The notes beneath the pieces were generated by a model. It had not been told where the DNA came from and ran no database searches. It saw only the letters and a program-made list of their open reading frames with translations. From assembly GCA_021713415.1 (NCBI GenBank), contig JAKJJQ010000064.1, positions 1-13,840 of the forward strand: a stretch of 13,840 nt of DNA, in the 5' to 3' direction. Each line of letters begins with the position of its first letter. The stretch's first letter is position 1. This DNA is from M0027 sp021713415 (GTDB lineage: Bacteria; Pseudomonadota; Gammaproteobacteria; Francisellales; Francisellaceae). A program made the position numbers and the translations under genes. Shown here piece by piece: positions 1-6,622 of this stretch.

Positions 1-98
1 AGAGCAATAATAAAGTAAGTTAGGCATTCAGTATTCCAAAAAGATAAGTTAAAATAGTGCTTCAGTGACTGTTGTAATTCATTGATGTGTTTCATCAT
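1..98 (-). CDS. Transposase N-terminal fragment (partial, runs off left edge)
   Basis: Thirty-two codons of an open frame start at the ATG at 96-98 and continue past base 1; the product is identical to the fragment at 13743-13840. The peptide begins MMKHINELQQSLKHYF and has the spaced Leu/Phe pattern plus a CLTYFIIAL segment that resembles the N-terminal helical region of IS4-family DDE transposases. No catalytic motif lies inside the window, so both the family and whether the gene is intact remain unproved. A second ATG follows immediately; the preceding purine run (AAAAAAGAG) is only a weak ribosome-binding site, which would suit low transposase expression. Confidence 0.6.
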   Translation of the reverse strand, partial: MMKHINELQQSLKHYFNLSFWNTECLTYFIIA

Positions 99-122
99 AT
101 CGCTCTTTTTTGTTTTTTGGCG

Positions 123-151
123 ATTATAAGAATGAACGATAACAATGAAAA
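123..151 (-). promoter_or_regulatory. Putative transposase promoter, left IS copy
   Basis: On the minus strand a perfect TATAAT (123-128) lies 17 bases downstream of TTTTCA (146-151, 4 of 6 to TTGACA), about 25 bases before the transposase ATG. It is identical in the right IS copy. Confidence 0.45.
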
Positions 152-168
152 ATCAATGGGTTACACCG

Positions 169-628
169 TTACTGTCGTGTAGTGTGAAATAAAGTACCTA
201 TAAATAAACTTATTAAACTTAATAGAAAAATAAAGCTTACAATGCTTAGACTACGATGCACAAAATAATGGTTTATCTCAAAACTAGAATAGATAAGCCC
301 AATAAATAAATAGGCGCTAATTGGGCGATAGGATGGTTTGTTTTTTTCAATAACACTGATGATAAAACCAATAATAACTAAGCTTATGATAAATATAAGT
401 GGATATTGAATGATTAAATAAGACAGTACTTCTGTCGCTAGAAATAAGCCAACTAACATCAATAAGGCAAATTTTAAGTTTTTATGCTCTGAGTAGGGAA
501 TAATACTACAAACAGCATAAAAGGCTGCTAATAACCAGAACGGTTTTGCTGATAAAGGCAATTATAGCGCTAGGCAATAAGATAGCACTTAATTGTAGTA
601 ATTTATTAAATTGAATTAAATTTTTCAT
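169..628 (-). pseudogene. Truncated, frameshifted membrane protein (possibly FUSC-like)
   Basis: A multi-pass membrane protein fragment damaged twice. An ATG at 626-628 opens a frame (MKNLIQFNKLLQLSAILLPS...) that reads 27 codons and then leaves frame at a four-A run (544-547 on the plus strand as TTTT). Removing one A gives ...AFIS-KPFWLLAAFYAVCSIIP and continues the downstream frame for about 120 more residues with several hydrophobic segments. The 3' end is cut at base 186 by the IS, and the last residues (HTTRQ) and stop codon are IS sequence. The remaining downstream frame could start only at a TTG (559-561), just after an in-frame TAA. The compact helices and the PFW..AAFYAVCSIIP stretch recall the N-terminal membrane half of FUSC-type aromatic-acid or toxicant exporters, but this is a weak family guess. 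A full FUSC protein would be at least twice this length. The frameshift could be a sequencing error; the IS truncation could not. Confidence 0.65.
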
Positions 629-718
629 ATTAAAAACTGATTTTAAAGTTAATTATATTAAGTATAAATTATGTTTTTTCAGTAATTAATTATGATTTTA
701 ATAGATTTTTTATTTTTT

Positions 719-741
719 TATATTTAGTTAAACTAAATATA
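719..741. promoter_or_regulatory. 23-bp perfect palindrome, candidate operator
   Basis: TATATTTAGTT-A-AACTAAATATA has perfect 11-bp arms around a single central base. It lies 91-113 bases upstream of the ATG of the broken membrane gene and beyond the terminator of the gene at 846-1277. With a one-base centre and no T-run after it in either direction it is not an intrinsic terminator. It looks like a dimeric repressor or activator site (MarR, TetR or LysR style). A perfect TATAAT on the minus strand at 652-657 is a possible -10 for the broken gene. The cognate regulator is unknown. Confidence 0.5.
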
Positions 742-799
742 TGATTAGTGAGTAACTTAGTTTGATAACGCTCACATGAGAAAAAACTATTGACTAGTT

Positions 800-831
800 A
801 AAAGTAAAAGGAGTTATTAATCTAACTCCTT
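800..831 (-). terminator. Rho-independent terminator of the secreted-protein gene
   Basis: On the minus strand the stem AAGGAGTTA / TAACTCCTT (9 bp, perfect, 6-base loop; arms 823-831 and 808-816 on the plus strand) is followed by TTACTTTTAAC. It starts 15 bases after the stop codon of the gene ending at 846, as expected for an intrinsic terminator. Confidence 0.75.
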
Positions 832-845
832 AATCATATTGGTCC

Positions 846-1277
846 TTAAATATAGGAAGGACCATTACCAGTTAGTGTGATGGTAACTTCATCAACCATA
901 TCAACTTGATTATAGGTTGATCCGTGTGTTGTTAGCACAGCATCATAGCCATCAATTGTTGAAACATGGTTAACTACAGCTAGGGTCTTTTGACTGTTCA
1001 TATTGATATCACCTTGACCTAAGTAACTACCACCAGATATAGCGTTATAAAAGTTGCAAGTACCAGAAGTTTGCCCACCTAAAAAGATAGAAGAAACTAA
1101 ATTCCAAGGTACAGCATAAGGGAATGTTGCAACACGCGCACCTCCATTACAAGCGACATATAGGTTTGCAACATTAGTTTTATTGATGATAGTCATCCCG
1201 CTGGCATAACTAGTTGCGCTTAGTCCTGTTAATGCGCTTGCAGATAGTAATGCAACAACGATTGATTTTAATTTCAT
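846..1277 (-). CDS. Small secreted protein of unknown function
   Basis: I do not recognise this family. The chosen start at 1277 gives 143 aa (MKLKSIVVALLSASAL...), because a strong GGAGG (1286-1290) sits 8 bases upstream; an in-frame ATG 30 bases further upstream (1307) lacks such a site and would bury the signal peptide. Residues 1-25 form a classical Sec signal (KLK, hydrophobic core, SYA-S), leaving about 118 mature residues exported to the periplasm or beyond. The mature part has exactly two cysteines (about C43 and C74), compatible with one disulfide, and alternating Thr/Val/Ile stretches near the C-terminus (VDEVTITLTGNG) suggesting a beta-rich fold. The gene appears monocistronic: it has its own putative promoter (1305-1332) and terminator (800-831). 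Its neighbours are a FadL-type porin upstream on the same strand and a broken membrane gene downstream. Confidence 0.8.
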   Translation of the reverse strand: MKLKSIVVALLSASALTGLSATSYASGMTIINKTNVANLYVACNGGARVATFPYAVPWNLVSSIFLGGQTSGTCNFYNAISGGSYLGQGDINMNSQKTLAVVNHVSTIDGYDAVLTTHGSTYNQVDMVDEVTITLTGNGPSYI

Positions 1278-1285
1278 ACTAATAT

Positions 1286-1290
1286 CCTCC
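1286..1290 (-). promoter_or_regulatory. Ribosome-binding site fixing the start of the secreted-protein gene
   Basis: GGAGG on the minus strand, 8 bases before the ATG at 1275-1277. It favours this start over the upstream ATG at 1305-1307, which would add ten residues (MDINLMEDIS) before the signal peptide. Confidence 0.75.
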
Positions 1291-1304
1291 ATTAAGTTTA
1301 TATC

Positions 1305-1332
1305 CATATATCAAATTAGATTCTTAAGTAAA
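1305..1332 (-). promoter_or_regulatory. Putative promoter of the secreted-protein gene
   Basis: On the minus strand TTTACT (1327-1332) and TATATG (1305-1310) are separated by 16 bases, each 4 of 6 to consensus. Transcription would begin near 1298, giving a leader of about 20 bases that contains the GGAGG. The local AT-richness makes chance matches easy. Confidence 0.3.
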
Positions 1333-1343
1333 ACCTAATTTTC

Positions 1344-1378
1344 AGTTTTGATTTTTATCAAAAAATCAATAAAAAACT
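1344..1378. repeat. AT-only hairpin between the FadL-like and secreted-protein genes
   Basis: GATTTTT (1350-1356) pairs with AAAAATC (1361-1367) around an ATCA loop, and outer arms AGTTTT (1344-1349) and AAAACT (1373-1378) extend the stem past a five-base bulge. It lies 27-61 bases after the FadL-like stop codon, but no T-run follows on the minus strand, so it could be a weak terminator or processing structure, or nothing functional. Confidence 0.3.
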
Positions 1379-1404
1379 GTCTGTCAATTATAAAGTAAAA
1401 TGAT

Positions 1405-2745
1405 TTATTTAAACTTCCATGTTAATTGTAAGCCAAATAAGTCAGCACTCGATTTAACATCACCATTAACTGTCTCTGTAATTGAATCATTATTAACGGT
1501 TTGAGTTGTGTTAATTGGGGCATCTTTAATAAAGTAATGACTATAGCCGATATCAATTTTTAAGCTGTCAGTAATTTCATATGCTGCACCAATAGCTAAA
1601 ACAAAACGATTATTATCGGGACCATAAATATTTCTATCTGTATCATTAGTCGGTGAAAAATCATAACCGGTACCAAATTTTAACGTTAGTGATTGTATTG
1701 GTTTATAATGTATGCCTAGAGCAAAGTTCCAAGTATTACTAAATCCTTGTTTAATGGTTACGGTATCATTTGGTGTAGTTTGACCAACAACATTTTCTAA
1801 CTTTAATTGATCAAAGCTACCCCACTGTGTATAGATAGTTGATGCCATGATAGCCCATTGTTGATTAAAGCTATGGAAAAAGCTTAACTCAGTCCATGCA
1901 GGTAGTCTAAATGATGTTTTAAAATTGTCATTTGATTCAGTGTCATTACCATACATTACTTGTGCTAATGAACCTGAAAGTGAAGATTTACCATGTAAGT
2001 TAACACTCATTTGTGAATGATAGGTTAGCCCGATTCGAGTATCATCGGTAATGTTTAATAATAATCCCAGATGGAATCCATAAGTAATATCATGGCCTGT
2101 ATTTTCAGATGATGCATCATACCACATAATATTTTTATCATTATAGAGTCCAAGGCCTGTATTTTGATCAAATTCACCAGTAACATAGGCAATATCAAGT
2201 CCAGCACCAACTGAAATCAAAGGTGTAATTTTAAAACCAAAGCCTGGCGTAAAATCGATAACTTGGATTTGAGTTTTTGTTGTAACATATTGTAAAAAAG
2301 TATCAGTGCCATAGTTTGTGACCATACCAAAAGGTACAACAATGCCAAACCCAACAGCAAATCTATCGGTTATTGGATAAGCAAACTGGATATTAGGGAT
2401 CGCAGTTAATGTACCACCATTAGCTGAAACATTCGGTGTATAGTTGGTAGGGTCAGATATAGTATTTTGAATTGAGCTAACTGATACAGTCCCATTATAA
2501 GGTACCTTGGTGTTAACTAACACGCCACCAATTGAAATTTCAGGGGCAGTTAAATTGGCAAGCCCTGCGGGATTATACCATTGAGTTGATGCATCAGAAG
2601 CCTCAGCTGCACCGCCTGCGTGATAGTCTCCCAGGCCTGTAGCAGATTGTTCCCATATTTGTAAGCCACTTGCTAACGTATTAGTATATATTATGGATCC
2701 CGTTATAAATGTTATAGCATATTTGACAATAGAATTAAATCTCAT
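1405..2745 (-). CDS. OmpP1/FadL-family outer membrane transporter
   Basis: A 446-aa protein matching the usual length of FadL-type porins, 14-stranded outer membrane barrels with an N-terminal hatch that move long-chain fatty acids or other hydrophobic compounds. Residues 1-25 are a signal peptide ending TLA-S. The mature start reads SGLQIWEQSATGLGDYHAGG, followed by AEASDASTQWYNPAGLANL; this is the family signature (E. coli-type form: GFQLNEQSASGLG..., then DASTIFYNPAG). Alternating aromatic beta strands run to the end, with late strands such as LAIGAAYEITDSLKIDIGYSHYF; the terminus LTWKFK is typical apart from a final Lys. Ribosome-binding site AAAGGGA (2751-2757) lies about 7 bases before the ATG. 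The gene is preceded by a putative promoter and a 13-bp dyad, and the TetR gene lies further upstream on the same strand. The substrate cannot be read from sequence; paralogues also import aromatic hydrocarbons. Confidence 0.92.
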   Translation of the reverse strand: MRFNSIVKYAITFITGSIIYTNTLASGLQIWEQSATGLGDYHAGGAAEASDASTQWYNPAGLANLTAPEISIGGVLVNTKVPYNGTVSVSSIQNTISDPTNYTPNVSANGGTLTAIPNIQFAYPITDRFAVGFGIVVPFGMVTNYGTDTFLQYVTTKTQIQVIDFTPGFGFKITPLISVGAGLDIAYVTGEFDQNTGLGLYNDKNIMWYDASSENTGHDITYGFHLGLLLNITDDTRIGLTYHSQMSVNLHGKSSLSGSLAQVMYGNDTESNDNFKTSFRLPAWTELSFFHSFNQQWAIMASTIYTQWGSFDQLKLENVVGQTTPNDTVTIKQGFSNTWNFALGIHYKPIQSLTLKFGTGYDFSPTNDTDRNIYGPDNNRFVLAIGAAYEITDSLKIDIGYSHYFIKDAPINTTQTVNNDSITETVNGDVKSSADLFGLQLTWKFK

Positions 2746-2797
2746 AAATATCCCTTTAACTACATTCCATGTTTTGCTTAAACTAAGCTACTGCAAA

Positions 2798-2840
2798 TAT
2801 TTCTAAAAATCATTAAAAAATATTCAAATTTTTAGAAATA
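2798..2840. promoter_or_regulatory. 13-bp inverted repeat at the FadL-like gene promoter, candidate operator
   Basis: TATTTCTAAAAAT (2798-2810) and its exact reverse complement ATTTTTAGAAATA (2828-2840) are separated by 17 bases, so the arm centres are 30 bp apart, about three helical turns. The right arm overlaps the proposed -10 of the FadL-like gene and the left arm lies in the leader, a position suited to repression. No GC clamp or T-run makes it look like a terminator. Confidence 0.4.
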
Positions 2841-2866
2841 ATGTATTTTTATGCTAAAATGATCAA
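2838..2866 (-). promoter_or_regulatory. Putative promoter of the FadL-like gene
   Basis: On the minus strand TTGATC (2861-2866) and CATTAT (2838-2843) are 17 bases apart, each 4 of 6 to consensus, giving a leader of about 85 bases. The assignment is weak because the whole region is very AT-rich. Confidence 0.25.
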
Positions 2867-3023
2867 TATATGTTCTGACAGTTAAAAAAATTAGTATGAA
2901 ACAAATGTTTGTAAGATGTTTTTTTATAAAGATTTATTCAAAAAATTTTGCATAAGCGAATAAAAATATTATTTTGAGAAAATATAAGTTTTATAAGGTG
3001 GAATATACAATAATCAAAGATAA

Positions 3024-3614
3024 TTATTTAAGAAATAGCTGATTTAATTGATCAAAGATAATATCAATGGCTTGAGTGTCATTTTTTATATTTAAGTCAT
3101 TGAATAGCTTTTCTTTTGATGTAACTAAAAGTAGTAAATAACCACTTAGGCCTAAATGTTTAGTAATCAATTCATGCTCAGATAAATGCTCATATGCTTG
3201 TTTAAATAAATCATAGCTTTGCTTTGCTAATTCATCGATGGCTTTAAAAATAATATCATAGGCTTTAGTGGGGGTGAGCTTTTCACGTAAGTATAGATTA
3301 AAAATGATCGATGCTCTTGGGTCAAGATAGGTTGCAATTCTTTGTTTTAGATAAGCATTTAAGCGTTCATTTACATCGGGGTAGTCTTTTTCATTAAAGG
3401 CTTCTATTTTCTCTAAAAGATAACGTACTAAGTCTTTTGCACAAGCAACATAAAGCTCATCTTTACTGCCAAAATAATATGAAATTGAAGCGATATTTAA
3501 ATCAGATGCCTTGGCAATTTGGCGAACTGAAACGCTATCAAAACCGTACTTGGCAAACAAATCTGATGCTACTTCTATTAAATGATTGGCAGCATTTCTC
3601 ATTTTTAATGGCAT
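3024..3614 (-). CDS. TetR/AcrR-family transcriptional regulator
   Basis: A 196-aa one-component repressor of usual TetR length. Residues about 8-55 carry the DNA-binding domain: AANHLIEVASDLFAKYGFDSVSVRQIAKASDLNIASISYYFGSKDELY in outline, with the helix-turn-helix at about 28-47 and the diagnostic YYFGSKDELY. Residues 60-196 are the all-helical ligand-binding part; the stretch around IFNLYLREKLTPTKAYDIIF resembles the DUF1956/CecR-type C-terminal domain, a tentative call. The ATG at 3614 follows AAAAGG about 10 bases upstream; a second ATG four codons in is possible. The gene is divergent from fumC and the MFS transporter across 253 bp, the classic layout for a TetR protein controlling its neighbour, and it also lies upstream of the FadL-like gene on the same strand (278 bp gap). 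The ligand is unknown. Confidence 0.92.
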   Translation of the reverse strand: MPLKMRNAANHLIEVASDLFAKYGFDSVSVRQIAKASDLNIASISYYFGSKDELYVACAKDLVRYLLEKIEAFNEKDYPDVNERLNAYLKQRIATYLDPRASIIFNLYLREKLTPTKAYDIIFKAIDELAKQSYDLFKQAYEHLSEHELITKHLGLSGYLLLLVTSKEKLFNDLNIKNDTQAIDIIFDQLNQLFLK

Positions 3615-3641
3615 AATGTATAAGACCTTTTAAAGTACAAA

Positions 3642-3669
3642 ATAGTATTTATATTATTAATCAAGGCAA
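3642..3669 (-). promoter_or_regulatory. Putative tetR promoter with overlapping imperfect dyad
   Basis: On the minus strand TTGCCT (3664-3669) and TACTAT (3642-3647) are 16 bases apart, 4 of 6 each. An imperfect inverted repeat, AAGTAC-N6-GTATTT (3633-3650, 5 of 6 paired), overlaps the -10, which would suit autorepression. Weak on its own. Confidence 0.25.
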
Positions 3670-3867
3670 TCCTATCTGAGAGTGTTATTAAAATCAAGCA
3701 ATGGCTAAGTTATTTCAATTAAGATGTTCCTAAAGCTTAACGGTTTGTAAAAAAGATTTTTTATGCTTTTTGGCTAATTTATATTTATAAACTTGATGAG
3801 CAACTCTATTATTTGATAGATAAAATAGTTACTAAAAATCATTTTATATTGGTTAAGGAGTAGATCG

Positions 3868-5271
3868 ATGACTAAAAAGGTTAAATTGCGTACAGAGTCA
3901 GATAGTATTGGTAAAATACAAGTCGACCAATCGAAATATTGGGGTGCACAGACTGAGCGTTCATTACATCATTTTTCAATTGGTCGCGATCATATGCCAA
4001 AAGAGATGATTGTTGCTATGGGTATAATAAAAAAGGCATCAGCAATCGTTAACTGTCAACTAGGGTTATTAACTAAAAAAAATCAAAACTTAATACTTAA
4101 AGCAGCTGATGAAGTGATTGATGGAAAGCTTGATGAGCACTTTCCTTTATATGTTTGGATGACAGGCTCTGGAACACAATTTAATATGAATGTGAATGAG
4201 GTTATTGCCAATAAAGCCATCGAATTAGCAGGTGGTATATTAGGTTCGAAAGACCCCATCCATCCTAATGATCATGTTAATATGTCACAATCATCAAATG
4301 ATACTTTCCCAACAGGTATGTGTATTGCTTCTGTTTTAGCAGTTAAACATAAGCTTTTACCCGCTTTAAAAAAAATGCGTTCAAGTTTAAATAAAAAGGC
4401 AAAAAGTTGGCAGCATATTGTCAAAATTGGCAGAACACATATGCAGGATGCAACTCCTTTAACGTTAGGGCAAGAATTTTCAGGCTATGTAGCCATGTTA
4501 GATGATAATATTAATCGAATTAACTGGGTATTAGGTGATGTGTATCAATTAACATTAGGTGGTACAGCGGTTGGTACAGGCATTAATACACATAAAGATT
4601 TCGCTAAAAAAGTTGCCAAAGAGATTGCTCAAATAACCAAATTACCCTTTGTTAGTGCAAAAAATAAATTTGCAACACAAGGAGCGCATGATGCACTTAT
4701 TATGCTTCAAGCAACATTAAAAACGCTTGCTTGTTCATTATATAAAATTGCTAATGATATTCGTCTTTTAAGTTGTGGGCCAAGAGCAGGCTTTTATGAA
4801 ATTATTATTCCTTCAAATGAGCCGGGTTCATCGATTATGCCAGGTAAAGTTAATCCAACTCAGTGTGAAGCTTTATCAATGGTTGCTGCACAGGTCTTAG
4901 GCTATGATGTCGCAACAAGCCTTGCTGGTGCTGGTGGGATATTGGAGATGAATGTCTATAAACCAATGATGATTTTTAATATCTTACAATCGATTAATAC
5001 GCTTGCAGATAGTATGGTTAATTTTAGCGATTTTTGTATTGATGGTATGAAGCCAAATAAGAAAAAAATTAAGCATTATGTAGAGAGTTCATTAATGCTT
5101 GTCACTGCATTAGCACCAACCATTGGTTATGATAATGCATCGAAATTAGCTCATTATGCTTATGAAAAGGATATGTCATTAAAAGAGGCAAATGAAGCGC
5201 TGAAATTTATTAGTAGTGATCAATTTGATCAATTAATCGATCCGCTAGCAATGTGTCATATCGATCGTTGA
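3868..5271 (+). CDS. fumC: Fumarate hydratase class II
   Basis: Cytoplasmic, iron-independent fumarase that reversibly hydrates fumarate to L-malate in the TCA cycle. Its 467 aa equal the usual FumC length. Motifs in order: TGSGTQFNMNVNEV (about 99-112), HPNDHVNMSQSSNDTFPTG (about 132-150), GRTHMQDATPLTLGQE (188-203) containing the catalytic-base His (H191, equivalent to H188 of E. coli FumC), LGGTAVGTGIN (230-240), and the fumarase/aspartase signature GSSIMPGKVNP (320-330) with the catalytic Ser loop. The C-terminal small domain (SLMLVTALAPTIGYDNASK...) is present, so the enzyme looks intact. One local change: the usual small or polar residue after SGTQ is Phe (F105). GGAG in GGTTAAGGAGTAG sits about 9 bases before the ATG. 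An MFS transporter follows after 36 bp, probably in the same operon; a TetR regulator is divergent. Confidence 0.97.
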   Translation: MTKKVKLRTESDSIGKIQVDQSKYWGAQTERSLHHFSIGRDHMPKEMIVAMGIIKKASAIVNCQLGLLTKKNQNLILKAADEVIDGKLDEHFPLYVWMTGSGTQFNMNVNEVIANKAIELAGGILGSKDPIHPNDHVNMSQSSNDTFPTGMCIASVLAVKHKLLPALKKMRSSLNKKAKSWQHIVKIGRTHMQDATPLTLGQEFSGYVAMLDDNINRINWVLGDVYQLTLGGTAVGTGINTHKDFAKKVAKEIAQITKLPFVSAKNKFATQGAHDALIMLQATLKTLACSLYKIANDIRLLSCGPRAGFYEIIIPSNEPGSSIMPGKVNPTQCEALSMVAAQVLGYDVATSLAGAGGILEMNVYKPMMIFNILQSINTLADSMVNFSDFCIDGMKPNKKKIKHYVESSLMLVTALAPTIGYDNASKLAHYAYEKDMSLKEANEALKFISSDQFDQLIDPLAMCHIDR

Positions 5272-5307
5272 TTAAGAAAGTAGACTATTTTTTAAAAGGC
5301 TATAGTT

Positions 5308-6537
5308 ATGCAAAAAGATAACCCAATAAAAGTCTCTATTTTGGCCGGCACAGGCGGGATGTTAGAGTTTTATGATTTTATATTATATATATTATTTTCC
5401 CAACAGATCGCTAATGTGTTTTTTGTTGATATCAAAAATGATTATATTAAAAATTTAATTTTGATCGCTGTTTTCTCAGTTGCTTATATTGTAAGGCCGA
5501 TCGGTGGGTTTATTATAGGCTGGCTTGGAGATAATATTGGCAGAAAGAAAAGCTTTTCATTTACGATTTTATTGATGGGAGGCTGTGTTTTTTTAATGGG
5601 AATTATGCCAACTTACCATCAAATTGGTGTGACAGCACCAATTCTTTTTGTACTTTTAAGAATTATTCAAGGGTTTGCTTTAGGTGGAGAATTGCCAGGA
5701 GCAATCGTATTTGTCTATGAGTCGGTATCGCGAAGAGGGCTTGCATTAGGTATTATGTTTGCTATGGTATTTATCGGTTTTTTACTCGGTGATATTATGA
5801 GCATCATTTTAAGGCTAATATTTGGTGAATATGCCTGGCGGGCAGCATTTATCAGTGGCTCTTTAGTTGCTTTTATTGGTTACTACATTCGTTCAAAACT
5901 ACATGAAACCCCACTTTTTAAAGCATTAGAGAAAAAAGAAAAATTTCCATTATTGACCTTAATCACTAAAGAATCAATGATGCAGATCGGTGCAATTTTT
6001 TGTGTTGTTATTGTTGCTTTTAATGGTGTGATGGTATCACTTTATGTGCCGAAATATTTAGAGAGTAATTTTCATTATAGTTATAGCTTTAGTCAGTTTG
6101 TTATTATCATTAGTGCTGTAATTAATATTATGATTATATTTTTCTCAAGTTTACTTACTGATTACTTAAATTATAAAAAGCTTTATCAGGTTGTCTCATT
6201 AGCGTTGGTGATATTTAGCTTTCCTCTGTTTTATTTAATCGCATCGGAGAATAATTTATTATTTTTAATTGGTATGTTTTTTATTGCGATGATTCCATCA
6301 GTTGCAACAGGTATGTTTATGCGTATTTTATGTGATGCTTTTTCAACTTCTGTGCGTTATTCAGGTGTTGCTATTGGCTATAATTTGGCGTTTGCATTAG
6401 TTGGAGGTTTTGCACCACTTGCAGCAGAGATTCTCAGTGATAAAGTAAGTCTTGTTACAGGCCCTGCACTTGTCGGTGTTATTTGTGGTATTATCAGCTT
6501 TATCTCGATTTTTATGTTGAAAAAGACCAATGTTTAA
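5308..6537 (+). CDS. MFS transporter, metabolite:H+ symporter (MHS) family
   Basis: A 409-aa inner-membrane protein with about 12 hydrophobic helices, close to the normal MHS length (ProP, KgtP and citrate transporters). It begins GTGGMLEFYDFILYILF (14-30), matching the family's G..LE.YDF start. The loop 2-3 motif A reads GWLGDNIGRKKS (71-82), and RIIQGFALGGELPGA (118-132) is the R..QG...GGE signature of the fourth and fifth helices. AWRAAFISG and the charged central loop (RSKLHETPLFKALEKKEKF) also fit. It would import a polar metabolite with protons. Its place 36 bp after fumC suggests a dicarboxylate or related organic acid, but the family also carries proline, betaine and citrate. AAAAGG lies about 9 bases before the ATG. 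The bidirectional terminator downstream ends the unit. Confidence 0.9.
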   Translation: MQKDNPIKVSILAGTGGMLEFYDFILYILFSQQIANVFFVDIKNDYIKNLILIAVFSVAYIVRPIGGFIIGWLGDNIGRKKSFSFTILLMGGCVFLMGIMPTYHQIGVTAPILFVLLRIIQGFALGGELPGAIVFVYESVSRRGLALGIMFAMVFIGFLLGDIMSIILRLIFGEYAWRAAFISGSLVAFIGYYIRSKLHETPLFKALEKKEKFPLLTLITKESMMQIGAIFCVVIVAFNGVMVSLYVPKYLESNFHYSYSFSQFVIIISAVINIMIIFFSSLLTDYLNYKKLYQVVSLALVIFSFPLFYLIASENNLLFLIGMFFIAMIPSVATGMFMRILCDAFSTSVRYSGVAIGYNLAFALVGGFAPLAAEILSDKVSLVTGPALVGVICGIISFISIFMLKKTNV

Positions 6538-6555
6538 TGGATTTTTTAAAGATAT

Positions 6556-6597
6556 AAAAAAAGACGCCTATTTTTAGATAAAATAAGCGCCTTTTAG
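6556..6597. terminator. Bidirectional intrinsic terminator between convergent genes
   Basis: Arms AAAAGACGCCTATTTT (6559-6574) and AAAATAAGCGCCTTTT (6580-6595) fold around a 5-base loop. On the minus strand the two non-Watson-Crick positions become G.U pairs, giving a full 16-bp stem followed by TTTTTTT, so it is strongest for the lipoprotein gene ending at 6623. On the plus strand, after the MFS gene, the stem has two A/C mismatches and a TTTT tail, so termination there is weaker. Confidence 0.85.
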
Positions 6598-6622
6598 GGG
6601 GAGGGGTAACTTTTTACTATGA

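Larger units (their letters stand above)
1..186 (-). mobile_element. Left IS end (IS4-like candidate), truncated by window edge
   Basis: These 186 bases are an exact reverse complement of 13655-13840, so the same IS end lies at both edges in opposite orientation. Identity stops abruptly after base 186 (the next base is A here and the equivalent base differs in the other copy), which marks the IS boundary to within a base or two. From the boundary inward (reading leftwards) come a terminal region with a partial inner dyad (TACAC...GTGTA), a transposase promoter and the transposase start. The insertion supplies the stop codon (169-171) of the truncated gene at 187-628. No target duplication can be tested because the far IS end is outside the window. 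The family assignment rests only on the short transposase N-terminus and is tentative. Confidence 0.85.

Noticed and set aside
3013..3062. 12-base direct repeat ATCAAAGATAAT at 3013-3024 and 3051-3062
   Set aside because: Low-complexity, AT-rich and partly within the tetR 3' end; too short to separate from chance.
5272..5307. ACTAT...ATAGT pairing around the ribosome-binding site of the MFS gene
   Set aside because: Five pairs with a long loop; too weak to argue for translational control.
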